From assembly GCA_017466065.1 (NCBI GenBank), contig JAFTUV010000035.1:1-64000 (forward strand): 64,000 nucleotides of DNA, given 5' to 3'. This DNA comes from Bacteroidaceae bacterium (lineage in GTDB: Bacteria; Bacteroidota; Bacteroidia; Bacteroidales; Bacteroidaceae). This document shows positions 37,328-46,364 of the stretch, one piece after another (the first letter of the stretch is position 1; each line of letters begins with the position of its first letter). The notes below the pieces were generated by a model. It saw nothing but the letters and a program-made list of their open reading frames with translations. It made no database searches and was not told where the DNA came from. The position numbers and the translations under genes were made by a program.

Positions 37328-38391
37328 AACAGGTGCGTCACATACTATTGCTTTTGCTTCCGCTGCTCGTGATAAACTCGCGGGCCTTTGCAGCATCGTC
37401 GGGTGAGCAAGAGCCGTTCGACGCTTCCAAGGTTATATTCGAGCATTTGAAAGACTCTTACGAATGGCACATAACCAAGATAGGCGACCACCACATATCC
37501 ATTCCTCTGCCGGTGATACTTTACAGCGAGCGGGCAGGGTGGCAAATGTTCTCCTCGTCGGTGTTTCATCACTCCGATGAGTATAATGGTTTTTATATTG
37601 CCCGCGAGGGTAGTGCCGAGGGAAAAATCGTGGAGCGCGACGCACAGGGGAATGAAACACGCCCGTTACTCGATATTTCGATAACCAAGAACGTGCTCGC
37701 GATATTCCTGAATGCAATATTACTATGTGTGGTAATGCTATCAACCTCCCGTTGGTATCGCAGGCACAAGTGCAGCGATGCGGCTCCGCGAGGTTTTGTG
37801 GGAGCGATGGAAATGATGGTAACAATGGTCGTCGACGATGTTATTAAGCCCAATGTGGGTGCAAAGTCGGAACGTTTCACTCCCTATCTGCTCACAGTGT
37901 TCTTTTTCATACTGCTCAGCAACCTGATGGGGCTCGTTCCTGTTTTTCCGGGTGGAGCGAACGTTACGGGAAACATCGCGGTTACCCTTGCTCTTGCTCT
38001 TTGCACATTCATAGCCGTGAACTTTTTTGGCAACAAAGAGTATTGGAAAGAAATCTTCTGGCCCGATGTTCCGACGTGGTTAAAGATCCCTATTCCGTTA
38101 ATGCCGTTTATCGAGCTTTTCGGAATTGTGGTAAAACCTTTCGCCCTCACGGTGCGTTTGTTTGCCAATATTTTTGCCGGGCACACAGCGATACTGGTAT
38201 TTATCTGCCTCATATTTATAACAATGTCGGTTAATAAATACCTTGGTGGAGCAATGACCGTCGTTTCGGTATTCTTCTCGGTATTTATGAACATATTGGA
38301 ATTACTTGTGGCTTTTATACAGGCATTCGTGTTTACAATGTTGTCGGCTGTCTTTATAGGCCTTGCACAGCCCGAACATCATCATAAATGA
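37324..38391 (+). CDS. atpB: ATP synthase Fo subunit a
   Basis: 355 residues. The N-terminal signal-like helix and a periplasmic extension (about residues 25-115) precede the membrane part. The a-subunit signature is clear: FTPYLLTVFFFILLSNLMGL, then KPFALTVRLFANIFAGHTAI with the essential arginine (VRLFAN), and a C-terminal helix hairpin (ILELLVAFIQAFVFTMLSAV). The long N-terminal extension is a Bacteroidota feature. Confidence 0.95.
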   Translation: MKQVRHILLLLLPLLVINSRAFAASSGEQEPFDASKVIFEHLKDSYEWHITKIGDHHISIPLPVILYSERAGWQMFSSSVFHHSDEYNGFYIAREGSAEGKIVERDAQGNETRPLLDISITKNVLAIFLNAILLCVVMLSTSRWYRRHKCSDAAPRGFVGAMEMMVTMVVDDVIKPNVGAKSERFTPYLLTVFFFILLSNLMGLVPVFPGGANVTGNIAVTLALALCTFIAVNFFGNKEYWKEIFWPDVPTWLKIPIPLMPFIELFGIVVKPFALTVRLFANIFAGHTAILVFICLIFITMSVNKYLGGAMTVVSVFFSVFMNILELLVAFIQAFVFTMLSAVFIGLAQPEHHHK

Positions 38392-38420
38392 GTACTGATT
38401 ATTAATTTAAAATAACTATT

Positions 38421-38672
38421 ATGTTTACAATTCTTTTACAAGCAACGATTGGCGCGAGCCTTTCAAAAGTAGCAGCGGCACTTGCCGCAAGTATTGCAGT
38501 TGTTGGTGCCGCACTCGGCATTGGTCGCATTGCCTCCACGGCATTGGAATCTATGGCACGCCAGCCCGAGGCTGCGAGCGATATTCGTTCGAGTATGATT
38601 CTCGCGGCTGCACTCATCGAGGGCGTTGCAATGTTTGCCATCCTTGTATCAATCCTTGTTATATTGCTGTAA
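38421..38672 (+). CDS. atpE: ATP synthase Fo subunit c
   Basis: 83 residues forming the usual two-helix hairpin, with loop ARQPEAASDIR and the ion-binding carboxylate Glu67 in ALIEGVAMFAIL. The sodium-binding signature (a Gln in helix 1 plus a Ser or Thr after the Glu) is missing, so proton coupling is inferred. Confidence 0.95.
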   Translation: MFTILLQATIGASLSKVAAALAASIAVVGAALGIGRIASTALESMARQPEAASDIRSSMILAAALIEGVAMFAILVSILVILL

Positions 38673-38690
38673 TATAAAAAAGAGCAGAAG

Positions 38691-39200
38691 ATGTCTATTT
38701 TATTACCCGATGCAGGCCTTCTCTTTTGGATGCTTGTGGCCTTTGGAATAGTATTTTTCATACTCTCCAAATATGCCTTTCCTGCAATTACTTCGTTTAT
38801 CGACGAACGTAAACGCTTTATCGACGAAGCCTTGAACAACGCAAAAGAGGCAAATGCAAAGCTCGCCGAGATAAATGCCGAGGGCGAGGCAATATTGCAG
38901 GCTGCACGCGACGAGCAGACAAGAATATTGCGCGAAGCTGCCGTGGCCCGCGAGCAACTTATAAAGGATGCTTGCGAAAAGGCCAATATCGAGGGCGAGA
39001 AGTTGCTCGCCGAGGCTCGTCGTGTGATAGAGCAAGAGAAAGAGGCTGCATTGAACGAAATACGCAACAATATAGCCGAACTCTCGCTCGGCATTGCCGA
39101 AAAGGTGCTTCGTCGTGAATTGTCGGGCGATGCCTCGCAACAGGCATACGTCGAGAAACTTGTTGACGAGACAATTGTAGATAAAAACAACAGGAAATGA
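38691..39200 (+). CDS. atpF: ATP synthase Fo subunit b
   Basis: 169 residues: one N-terminal membrane helix (PDAGLLFWMLVAFGIVFFIL) followed by a long charged coiled coil (FIDERKRFIDEALNNAKEAN onwards), as expected for the peripheral stalk. It overlaps atpH by 4 nt. Confidence 0.94.
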   Translation: MSILLPDAGLLFWMLVAFGIVFFILSKYAFPAITSFIDERKRFIDEALNNAKEANAKLAEINAEGEAILQAARDEQTRILREAAVAREQLIKDACEKANIEGEKLLAEARRVIEQEKEAALNEIRNNIAELSLGIAEKVLRRELSGDASQQAYVEKLVDETIVDKNNRK

Positions 39201-39748
39201 ATATAGGAGTAGTTGCACGGCGTTACGCTCTTGCCCTCTATGAGTATGCCAAAGAGGAACGGGCCGAGGTTGCAGTATATAAGAATATGCTGCAATTAAA
39301 GAACGCACTGCGCCAAATGAAAGAATTTCCCGTAGTATTAAGGAACCCCGCAATGGATGTTGGCGAGAAGGTCCGCCTCATCTGCTCGGCGGTTGAAGAG
39401 CCTTCACCGGCCTTCGAACGCTTCGCCTCGCTCGTGGTAAATACGGCTCGCGAGGACCTTCTATTATATATGGCATACTCCTATATAGATATCTATCGCG
39501 AGGATAAAAAGGTGGTGGCTATGAAGATAACCACTGCCGCCCCCTTGTCAAGGGAGTTGCAGGATAAAATAGAGGGCATCATCGAACAGCAGAACGATGT
39601 TGATATTGAAATTAGAAACATTGTCGACCCCTCGCTCATAGGCGGCTTTATTTGTGAGGCAAGGGGCATACGCCTCGATGCGAGTGTCAGCAAGCAACTC
39701 GCCGAGATAAAAAAACAATTGGTAAGAACTAACAAGAAATTAGTATAA
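39197..39748 (+). CDS. atpH: ATP synthase F1 subunit delta
   Basis: 183 residues with the delta/OSCP outline: N-terminal helical domain ([15 protein letters not shown]), a central LIxxxR-like part and the C-terminal signature [20 protein letters not shown] followed by SVSKQL. It connects F1 to the b stalk. It overlaps both neighbours. Confidence 0.94.
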   Translation: MNIGVVARRYALALYEYAKEERAEVAVYKNMLQLKNALRQMKEFPVVLRNPAMDVGEKVRLICSAVEEPSPAFERFASLVVNTAREDLLLYMAYSYIDIYREDKKVVAMKITTAAPLSRELQDKIEGIIEQQNDVDIEIRNIVDPSLIGGFICEARGIRLDASVSKQLAEIKKQLVRTNKKLV

Positions 39749-41325
39749 TGAATATAAAACCCAGTGAAGTGTCGGCAGTGCTCCTTGAACAACTGAAAGG
39801 AGTGAGCAGCAATGCCAAATATGACGAGGTGGGCACCGTGTTGCAAGTGAGCGATGGAGTGGCACGCATCTATGGCTTGAATAATGCCGAGGCCGAGGAA
39901 CTCCTCGAATTCGATAATGGAATTATGGCCATTGTAATGAACCTCGAAGAGGATAACGTGGGAGCAATTCTGCTTGGTCCCACCGATAAGATAAAGGAGG
40001 GAATGACTGTGAAGCGCACCGGTCGCATCGCCTCGATAGATGTGTGCGACGGAGTGCTGGGGCGTGTCATTACTCCTCTTGGCGAGCCTCTCGACGGCAA
40101 GGGAGATATTGAGGGAGAAAAGTATGAGATGCCTCTCGACCGCAAGGCTCCCGGAGTGATATTCCGCCAGCCGGTAACAGAGCCTTTGCAGACAGGCTTA
40201 AAGTCGATCGACTCAATGATACCCATCGGCCGTGGTCAGCGTGAACTTATAATAGGCGACCGCCAGACGGGTAAAACCGCGATAGCCATAGATACCATTA
40301 TCAACCAGCGTGCCAACTACGAGGCCGGTAACCCCGTCTATTGCATATATGTGGCGATAGGGCAGAAAGGCTCCACTGTGGCAGCCATCGTGAATACACT
40401 GCGCCGCTATAAAGCACTCGACTACACAACCGTGGTGGTGGCAACGGCTGCCGACACAGCAGCTATGCAATATTATGCACCTATGGCGGGAGCGGCCATC
40501 GGCGAGTATTTCCGCGACACGGGCCGTCACGCACTTGTTGTTTACGACGACCTTTCGAAGCAGGCTGTTGCCTATCGCGAGGTGTCGCTCATCCTCCGTC
40601 GTCCCTCGGGGCGCGAGGCCTATCCGGGCGATGTATTCTATCTGCACTCACGTTTGCTCGAACGCGCAGCGAGAATCATTAACCAGCAGGATGTTGCCGA
40701 GCAGATGAACGACCTTCCGCCAAGCCTCAAAGGCAAAGTGAAAGGCGGTGGTTCGTTGACAGCTCTTCCCATCATAGAAACACAGGCCGGCGATGTTTCG
40801 GCCTATATTCCCACCAATGTAATTTCTATTACCGACGGCCAGATTTATCTTGAAAGCGACCTTTTCAATCAGGGCTTCCGTCCCGCGGTGAATGTGGGAA
40901 TTTCAGTGTCGCGTGTGGGTGGCAACGCACAGATTAAGTCAATGAAAAAAGTTGCCGGAACGCTTAAAATAGACCAAGCGCAGTTCCGTGAGCTCGAAGC
41001 ATTCGCAAAATTCGGTAGTGATATGGACCCTGTGACAAAAATGGTTATAGACCGCGGCCGTCGCAACAATGCCCTGCTTGTGCAACCGCAATACTCGCCA
41101 ATGCCGGTGGGTGAGCAGGTTGCAATCATATATTGCGGTGTTAACAATCTGTTGAGCAAGGTGCCGCGTGAGAAGGTCGCAGAGTTTGAAAGCCTCTTTC
41201 TCGATATTATGCGCACACAGCATCGCGCCGATGTGCTCGATACCCTTTCTTCGGGCGTGATAAACGATGCCGTAGAGAAAATAATCAAGAGTGTGGCCGC
41301 CGAAATAACATCAACCCTCAATTAG
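39748..41325 (+). CDS. atpA: ATP synthase F1 subunit alpha
   Basis: 525 residues. The P-loop is [18 protein letters not shown] (near residue 170), followed by [32 protein letters not shown], the [24 protein letters not shown] segment and [15 protein letters not shown]. Start and stop are tight against neighbours, consistent with one operon. Confidence 0.97.
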   Translation: MNIKPSEVSAVLLEQLKGVSSNAKYDEVGTVLQVSDGVARIYGLNNAEAEELLEFDNGIMAIVMNLEEDNVGAILLGPTDKIKEGMTVKRTGRIASIDVCDGVLGRVITPLGEPLDGKGDIEGEKYEMPLDRKAPGVIFRQPVTEPLQTGLKSIDSMIPIGRGQRELIIGDRQTGKTAIAIDTIINQRANYEAGNPVYCIYVAIGQKGSTVAAIVNTLRRYKALDYTTVVVATAADTAAMQYYAPMAGAAIGEYFRDTGRHALVVYDDLSKQAVAYREVSLILRRPSGREAYPGDVFYLHSRLLERAARIINQQDVAEQMNDLPPSLKGKVKGGGSLTALPIIETQAGDVSAYIPTNVISITDGQIYLESDLFNQGFRPAVNVGISVSRVGGNAQIKSMKKVAGTLKIDQAQFRELEAFAKFGSDMDPVTKMVIDRGRRNNALLVQPQYSPMPVGEQVAIIYCGVNNLLSKVPREKVAEFESLFLDIMRTQHRADVLDTLSSGVINDAVEKIIKSVAAEITSTLN

Positions 41326-41333
41326 GCAATGCG

Positions 41334-42191
41334 ATGAACCTTAAAGAGATAAAGCAGCGAATACAATCGGTTAAAAGCACGCAGAAGATTACATCGGCAA
41401 TGAAACTCGTTTCGGCCGCAAAGCTCCGTCGTGCCCAGAATACGATAGAGAATATGTTGCCCTACAAACAAAAATTCGATGGAATACTCGCTGCTTTTCT
41501 AAAAAACAGGCAAACGCTCGACACGCCATACACCGTCGTCCGCGAAGTGAAAAAGGTAGCAATTATCGCACTCTCCTCCAATACCAGCCTGTGCGGCGGT
41601 TTTAATGCCAATATAATACGCGAGGCAAAGGAGACGATTGATAAATATGTCGCGGCCGGAGTGAATGTGGAAATATTGCCGGTAGGGAAGAAAATATATG
41701 ATGCAGTGTGCAAGATGGGCTATGAACCCAATATTTCACTGATGGAACAGGCAACCGCTGTTTCCTACAACGAGGTTGCCACAGTTGCCGCCGGGCTTAT
41801 GGAACGCTTCGTGTCGGGTAATGTTGACCGTGTGGAACTTTTATACACCCATTTTCACTCGGCAGCCAAGCAGGTTCCGGTAAAAGAGACTTTTCTACCA
41901 ATAGATGTCGATGCTCTTGCCGGTGAAGCAGCAATCTCCCACGAATATATCTTGGAACCAAGCAGCGAAGCACTGTTGCAAGCACTCCTGCCACGCGCAA
42001 TAACATTGCAACTGTTCACAGCCCTGCTCGATTCTGTCGCAGCCGAGCACGCAGCCCGTATGATGGCTATGCAGATTGCAACCGACAATGCCGACGACCT
42101 CATCGAGGAACTTGTACGCGAGTATAACAAGGGTCGTCAACAAGCAATTACAAACGAACTGCTCGATATTGTAGCCGGCAGTTCCAACTAA
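41334..42191 (+). CDS. atpG: ATP synthase F1 subunit gamma
   Basis: 285 residues: N-terminal coiled-coil helix with the signature IQSVKSTQKITSAMKLVSAA followed by KLRRAQ, and C-terminal helix MMAMQIATDNADDLIEELVR leading to YNKGRQQAITNELLDIV. This is the central rotor. It is the last gene of the operon; the first base of the following MITE-like repeat is the last base of its stop codon. Confidence 0.95.
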   Translation: MNLKEIKQRIQSVKSTQKITSAMKLVSAAKLRRAQNTIENMLPYKQKFDGILAAFLKNRQTLDTPYTVVREVKKVAIIALSSNTSLCGGFNANIIREAKETIDKYVAAGVNVEILPVGKKIYDAVCKMGYEPNISLMEQATAVSYNEVATVAAGLMERFVSGNVDRVELLYTHFHSAAKQVPVKETFLPIDVDALAGEAAISHEYILEPSSEALLQALLPRAITLQLFTALLDSVAAEHAARMMAMQIATDNADDLIEELVREYNKGRQQAITNELLDIVAGSSN

Positions 42192-42378
42192 GAAGCTGTT
42201 TAAATTTATATCGCCAAAATTTTTATAGAACAAGAATAGGATGTTTATTTCTTTTTTAAGGGCGTGTAGCGGGTTACATAACCGCAAAAAAGAAGGAAAC
42301 AGACATTCTCGAATATAAAAATGGCGAAACATTCGGCTTCTATAAGAAAAATATTTTTTAGAAATTCAAACAGCTTCT
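42191..42378. repeat. MITE-like repeat, copy 2 (188 bp)
   Basis: Terminal inverted repeats AGAAGCTGTTTAAATTT and, at the right end, the approximate complement ending CAGCTTCT. It is the uninterrupted version of the element at 34868-35130 and lies between atpG and the thioredoxin-like gene. It contains no gene. Confidence 0.75.
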
Positions 42379-42392
42379 AACCCATAAACAGA

Positions 42393-43496
42393 ATGAAAAA
42401 AACGGCACTATATATAATCCTTTCCATTCTCCTTTTATCGTGCACAGACAATTTCAATGTGCGTGTTACAGGAACCGTGGAGGGGGGAATCGACAATGGC
42501 GACAGCATATTCCTTATGTCGCTCGACGGGCAGAACAGAGCCACGGTAATATCCAAGAGCATTGTGCACGACAGCAGTTTCACATTGTCGGGCAATATGG
42601 AACTGCCCGCAGTGTGCAATGTGGTGACATTCACACCGCAGGGTCGCTTGGCACGCAAAATGGATTTTATAGCCGAGGGCGGGGATGTGCAGTTGAAAGT
42701 GCTTCCCGACTATTATCGCATTGGCGGCACGGCACTGAACGATGCAATGCAGATGGTGCGCGACTCGTTGGAGATTGCAACGAGAATATATAAACGCTAC
42801 CGGCATAAGATAGCAGTTTCCCCCAATCTGTCACCTATGGGTCGCAAAGAGGCCGACGATGCAATGGCAATCGCCTCCTATCAGTATAGAAAAGCTCTTT
42901 ATAATGCCATAGAAAAGAATATCGGCAACATTCTTGCTCCCTATTTTATAAAAAATAATATAGATGTGATAGAGCCGTCGAAAGGGTTGCAGTTCATTAA
43001 ACAGCTGCCCCCTGCCCGCAAGGACAATGTAATATCATACATAAACAAGCTCTACACAGCGCAGCAACTGTGCGACGTGGGAAATCCCTTTGTCGATTTT
43101 AAGATGCGCGATGCTGCCGGCACGGTGCACACCCTCTCGGCCTATGCAGGGAAGGGCGTTCCTGTGCTCATATATCTGTGGACAGCCGGCAATGCAACCT
43201 CTCTTGATGAGGCCCGTGCCGTGTGCACTCTGCAACAGGAGTGTGGCTCACAGGCGCAGTTTATAGGCATTTCCATCGACCGCAGCCATAAAATGTGGCG
43301 TTCGGCCATTGAGAAAGAGGGATTGTGCGGCATTCAGCTCACCGACCTTAAAGGGTGGGACAACCAATTTATGCAGCTCTATGGCATTGACAAGATTCCC
43401 TATTTTGTGCTCATCGCCGGCGATGGCACCATTCTCTATCGTGGAATCTCCTTTGCCGATGCCTCTTCGCAGCTCAAAGAGCAGTTGCAACGGTAA
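42393..43496 (+). CDS. DUF4369/thioredoxin-fold lipoprotein lacking CXXC
   Basis: 367 residues. Lipobox LLLSC (Cys near residue 16). The N-terminal domain (about 20-125) is DUF4369-like, followed by a helical linker and a thioredoxin-fold domain from about residue 230 (NPFVDFKMRDAAGTVHTLSA, VPVLIYLW, IDKIPYFVLIAGDGTILYRG). The cis-proline region is kept, but where TlpA-like enzymes have WCxxC this protein reads LWTAGNATSLDE, so no redox-active cysteines remain. It is probably a periplasmic binding or structural protein rather than an oxidoreductase. Confidence 0.8.
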   Translation: MKKTALYIILSILLLSCTDNFNVRVTGTVEGGIDNGDSIFLMSLDGQNRATVISKSIVHDSSFTLSGNMELPAVCNVVTFTPQGRLARKMDFIAEGGDVQLKVLPDYYRIGGTALNDAMQMVRDSLEIATRIYKRYRHKIAVSPNLSPMGRKEADDAMAIASYQYRKALYNAIEKNIGNILAPYFIKNNIDVIEPSKGLQFIKQLPPARKDNVISYINKLYTAQQLCDVGNPFVDFKMRDAAGTVHTLSAYAGKGVPVLIYLWTAGNATSLDEARAVCTLQQECGSQAQFIGISIDRSHKMWRSAIEKEGLCGIQLTDLKGWDNQFMQLYGIDKIPYFVLIAGDGTILYRGISFADASSQLKEQLQR

Positions 43497-43602
43497 ATTG
43501 CAGTATACCCGGTGCGTGCCGCATAGAATAATTAAAATTATAGAAATATCTTCTATAAAAAACACGTTCTACATAATAATATTACAAGACCCTGAAAAGA
43601 GT

Positions 43603-43634
43603 GTTGTCTTTTGCGAAAATTTTTCTAACTTTGC
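43603..43634 (+). promoter_or_regulatory. Promoter of the DGR locus
   Basis: TTG at 43604 and TAACTTTGC at 43626-43634 are separated by 19 nt, which fits the Bacteroidota -33/-7 spacing. The leader up to the first gene is about 345 nt; short frames in it look like chance, and I see no known riboswitch. Confidence 0.5.
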
Positions 43635-43983
43635 AATGTCGTGGCTATGAGCCTCGGCATTACATATTTTTTTGATGAAAGTGTTTTCGCTTTTATCCTT
43701 GCAAGAGAATCTGACAGTTTTCAATGAAATGAGGATAACGACGACACTCGTCATCTGTATTGATATGCGACTAATCCCCATATCATATACAGGTGTGGGG
43801 TCTTGTAATCGTTTATTCGTTTCGGGTTTTGTCAGAGCCTTCTTGCAGATAAACGGAAGTCGGCTCCACACTTTCTTTATTTTGATTTTCTCTATCGAGG
43901 AGCCCGGTAGAAACAGCGCACGCCATAGTGTGCCTGAACGGGTAGATAAATGAATTAAAATATTAACTAAAAATCCTCGAACT

Positions 43984-44457
43984 ATGAAAACAAAAATTTC
44001 AATTCTTTTAATGTTTTTTGTGTTGGTTTCAACCACAGTGTCGGCACAGTTCTATAATCGTAAAAAAGTCGCCATCACCGAGGTTGTCGATAAAAGTGGC
44101 GATGTTGCCGATGGTACAAAAACCTTTATTCGCACAGCTCTCACCGATGCTATAACAAATTCCGATGGCTATGAGGGGTATGCCGAGATTTGCTTTATGT
44201 CGCTCGAAATGAATTTCGACAGAACAGGAAACATATCCAAGGCAACACTCACTTATGTGAAGAAACAGCTTATGGAATATATCCTTGTGTCCGAGGTTAC
44301 ACCTTTGGATAAAAAGACCGTGCTGCTCAGTGCCCGCATAGTTAATACCTCGAATGGCAAGATTGTGGCATCGTCGTCGGTTCGCACATACGCCGATATT
44401 GATTACCTGCGTGGTGCCTGCAACAGCCTTGCCTATAAGTTAGTCGGTGCAATTTAA
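43984..44457 (+). CDS. Exported CsgG/LpoB-like domain protein upstream of the DGR target
   Basis: 157 residues with a signal peptide cleaved near VSA-QF (residues 21-22). The mature part (KKVAITEVVDKSGDVADGTK, FIRTALTDAI, YILVSEVTPLDKKTVLLSAR, GKIVASSSVR) resembles the fold of CsgG-like or LpoB-like periplasmic and outer-membrane-associated proteins. It is clearly related to the N-terminal domain of the next gene (QFYNRKKVAITEVVDKSGDV against QFFEKQKVVVWEIYDRNNDV). It probably forms a pair or complex with the diversified protein. No lipobox is seen. Confidence 0.7.
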   Translation: MKTKISILLMFFVLVSTTVSAQFYNRKKVAITEVVDKSGDVADGTKTFIRTALTDAITNSDGYEGYAEICFMSLEMNFDRTGNISKATLTYVKKQLMEYILVSEVTPLDKKTVLLSARIVNTSNGKIVASSSVRTYADIDYLRGACNSLAYKLVGAI

Positions 44458-44470
44458 ACAGTATTTAATA

Positions 44471-45817
44471 ATGGACAGAAAAATATTTATTCCCCTTCTG
44501 TTGTGTGTGGCAACGCTCTTCCCCTCTGTTGCCACAGCACAATTTTTTGAAAAGCAGAAGGTGGTTGTTTGGGAGATATACGACCGCAACAACGATGTTA
44601 AGGTCTCCTCGGCAACCAAACAGCAAATTCGCACAAGCATAGTCGATGCATTTGTGAGCTCACGAAATTATGAGGCCTTCGAGGGGAATTTCGATGATGT
44701 AAAGAACAAATTGTCGTCACGGGGGCTCACTCCCTCTCCCGGTAATGTGGCAAAGGTTGCCCGTGAACTGTACAATGTGGATTTTGTGCTTTTTACGACG
44801 ATAAGGATAATGGATCGCTCAAACTCATTCGACGATTTTAAAGTGAACCTATCGTCGGAGCTTTTCAGTACCGAAACACAAAAGGCCGAACGAATGGCTT
44901 ATGTAGATATGAAGAGCGACCCGGCAGCCATCCCCGCTGCCTGTGCCGAGCTTTTGGGCAAATTGCTTAATGAAAAGTTGAGCGCGCCGGCACCTGCCCG
45001 GGAGGCATCCTCTTTCTCGCAGCCTGCGCAATCCTCCAATTCACAGCCGGCCTATACCCAATCGCCACAGTCGCAAACACCGCAGAACTTTGTGGAGAAT
45101 GCCGGTTGCGGCCTTAATATGAAAATGATATATGTCGAGGGTGGCTCGTTTAGGATGGGAGCCACGGCAGAGCAGGGTAGCGAGGCCGAGAGTGATGAAT
45201 CGCCTATTCACACAGTGCAGCTTGAATCGTTCTACATTGCCGAGTGCATAGTTACACAGGCGCAGTGGGAAACGATTATGGGCACCACCATATACAGGCA
45301 AAAAGAGTTGGCAGGTGCTTCTTCTCTTTATGGAGTGGGTGCCGATGTCCCTATGTACTATATAAGCTGGGACGAGGCGCAGGCTTTTTGTCGCGAATTG
45401 AGTGCAATGACAGGGCGCACCTATATACTGCCCACCGAAGCGCAGTGGGAGTATGCAGCCCGTGGCGGCAAGCACAGCAAGGGATATAAATATAGCGGAA
45501 GCTATATGGCAGATGCTGTTGCTTGGTATAGTTCCAATAGTGGCAGCAAGGCCAATCCCGTGAAACAGAAACGTGCAAACGAACTTGGGTTGTACGATAT
45601 GAGCGGTAACCTCTATGAGTGGTGTTACGATTGGTACGGTTCTTACAGTTCTTCACCGCAGAACAATCCCACAGGGCCTTCATCCGGTCAATATCGTGTT
45701 TGCCGTGGCGGTTACTGGAATGTCTATGCCCGGAATTGCCGTGTTTCTAATCGTAACTACGGCACTCCTTCGTTTCGCGACGTCAATATTGGTTTTCGTG
45801 TGGTTTGCCTCCCATAG
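44471..45817 (+). CDS. DGR target (variable) protein: CsgG/LpoB-like N-domain plus SUMF1/FGE C-type-lectin-fold domain
   Basis: 448 residues from ATG 44471. Signal peptide cleaved near ATA-QF (residue 23). Residues 25-170 match the domain of the preceding gene. A Ser/Gln/Pro-rich linker (about 172-205) leads to a formylglycine-generating-enzyme-type domain (about 210-446: MIYVEGGSFRMGA, TQAQWETIMG, YYISWDEAQAFCRELS, LPTEAQWEYAARGG, LGLYDMSGNLYEWCYDWYG, CRGGYW, GFRVVC), a fold repeatedly used by DGR target proteins. The last 40 codons are the variable repeat: residues V418, Y419, Y430, G431, F435, D437 and V438 replace asparagines of the template. The protein is exported, so the diversified face should be outside the cytoplasm. 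Confidence 0.92.
   Translation: MDRKIFIPLLLCVATLFPSVATAQFFEKQKVVVWEIYDRNNDVKVSSATKQQIRTSIVDAFVSSRNYEAFEGNFDDVKNKLSSRGLTPSPGNVAKVARELYNVDFVLFTTIRIMDRSNSFDDFKVNLSSELFSTETQKAERMAYVDMKSDPAAIPAACAELLGKLLNEKLSAPAPAREASSFSQPAQSSNSQPAYTQSPQSQTPQNFVENAGCGLNMKMIYVEGGSFRMGATAEQGSEAESDESPIHTVQLESFYIAECIVTQAQWETIMGTTIYRQKELAGASSLYGVGADVPMYYISWDEAQAFCRELSAMTGRTYILPTEAQWEYAARGGKHSKGYKYSGSYMADAVAWYSSNSGSKANPVKQKRANELGLYDMSGNLYEWCYDWYGSYSSSPQNNPTGPSSGQYRVCRGGYWNVYARNCRVSNRNYGTPSFRDVNIGFRVVCLP
45696..45817 (+). repeat. DGR variable repeat (VR)
   Basis: 122 bp, ending at the stop codon of the target gene. It aligns without gaps to 47370-47491 and differs at 11 positions (45722, 45723, 45725, 45758, 45761, 45762, 45773, 45774, 45779, 45782, 45783). 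All 11 are adenines in the template copy. The final 31 bp are identical, as expected for the initiation (IMH) end. Confidence 0.95.
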
Positions 45818-45826
45818 TTTAAAATA

Positions 45827-45892
45827 GGACCATTTGTTTATGGCGAGCGGGTCAATTTAAAAGACCCGCGAGTGATACAAATGGCCCGTTTT
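45827..45892 (+). terminator. Large stem-loop 10 bp after the VR: DGR hairpin and/or terminator
   Basis: The outer stem GGACCATTTGT/ACAAATGGCCC has one mismatch; the inner stem is GCGGGTC/GACCCGC. Five Ts follow. In characterised DGRs a hairpin just downstream of the VR promotes retrohoming; this position fits, but an ordinary terminator is equally possible. Confidence 0.65.
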
Positions 45893-45905
45893 TATATAAT
45901 TTTCT

Positions 45906-46364
45906 ATGCAAATTAAGATATTCGATATTCTTGCATCGGCATCGGAACAAGATGTTGAAATAGTCAATAAATTTATCAGAGGACACAAGGTTGTTGATAT
46001 TGATAAACAATTCTATGTATCATCGGATAATGTGGCTCACTGGTCGTTGTGTATTACATATCTTGCAATGGCATATCAACAACAAAATAATCAACCCGAA
46101 AAACGTGAAAAGGTCGATTATAAGAATGTGTTGAGTGCCGATGATTTTGAGAAATTCACAAAACTTCGAATTATAAGAAAAAAACTGGCCGAAGACAATG
46201 CAATTCCGGCTTATGCAGTATTTACCGATTCAGAATTGGCACAGATTGCTCAATTGCCATCTGTTGATGCAAGATTATTGAAGCAGATAACAGGGATTGG
46301 GGATAAACGTGTGGAAAAATATGGTAACCTTATTTGTGAGATATACAAAGAAACAACAGAATGA
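45906..46364 (+). CDS. HRDC-domain DGR accessory protein
   Basis: 152 residues. The C-terminal part (about 75-148) is an HRDC domain (FEKFTKLRIIRKKLAEDNAI followed by PAYAVFTDSELAQIAQLPSV and ITGIGDKRVEKYGNLICEI). The N-terminal part is of unknown fold. HRDC proteins are known to replace the usual four-helix accessory protein Avd in some DGRs, and this gene overlaps the reverse transcriptase gene by an ATGA. It may bind the template RNA or the target DNA; that is inferred. Confidence 0.88.
   Translation: MQIKIFDILASASEQDVEIVNKFIRGHKVVDIDKQFYVSSDNVAHWSLCITYLAMAYQQQNNQPEKREKVDYKNVLSADDFEKFTKLRIIRKKLAEDNAIPAYAVFTDSELAQIAQLPSVDARLLKQITGIGDKRVEKYGNLICEIYKETTE

Noticed and set aside
38421..38672. 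Sodium-coupled ATP synthase
   Set aside because: Subunit c lacks the glutamine in helix 1 and the hydroxyl residue after the essential glutamate.
43569..44036. Frames on both strands in the DGR leader (43569-44036 minus, 43672-43953 plus)
   Set aside because: No domain, no plausible start context, and they overlap the promoter or the signal peptide of the next gene.
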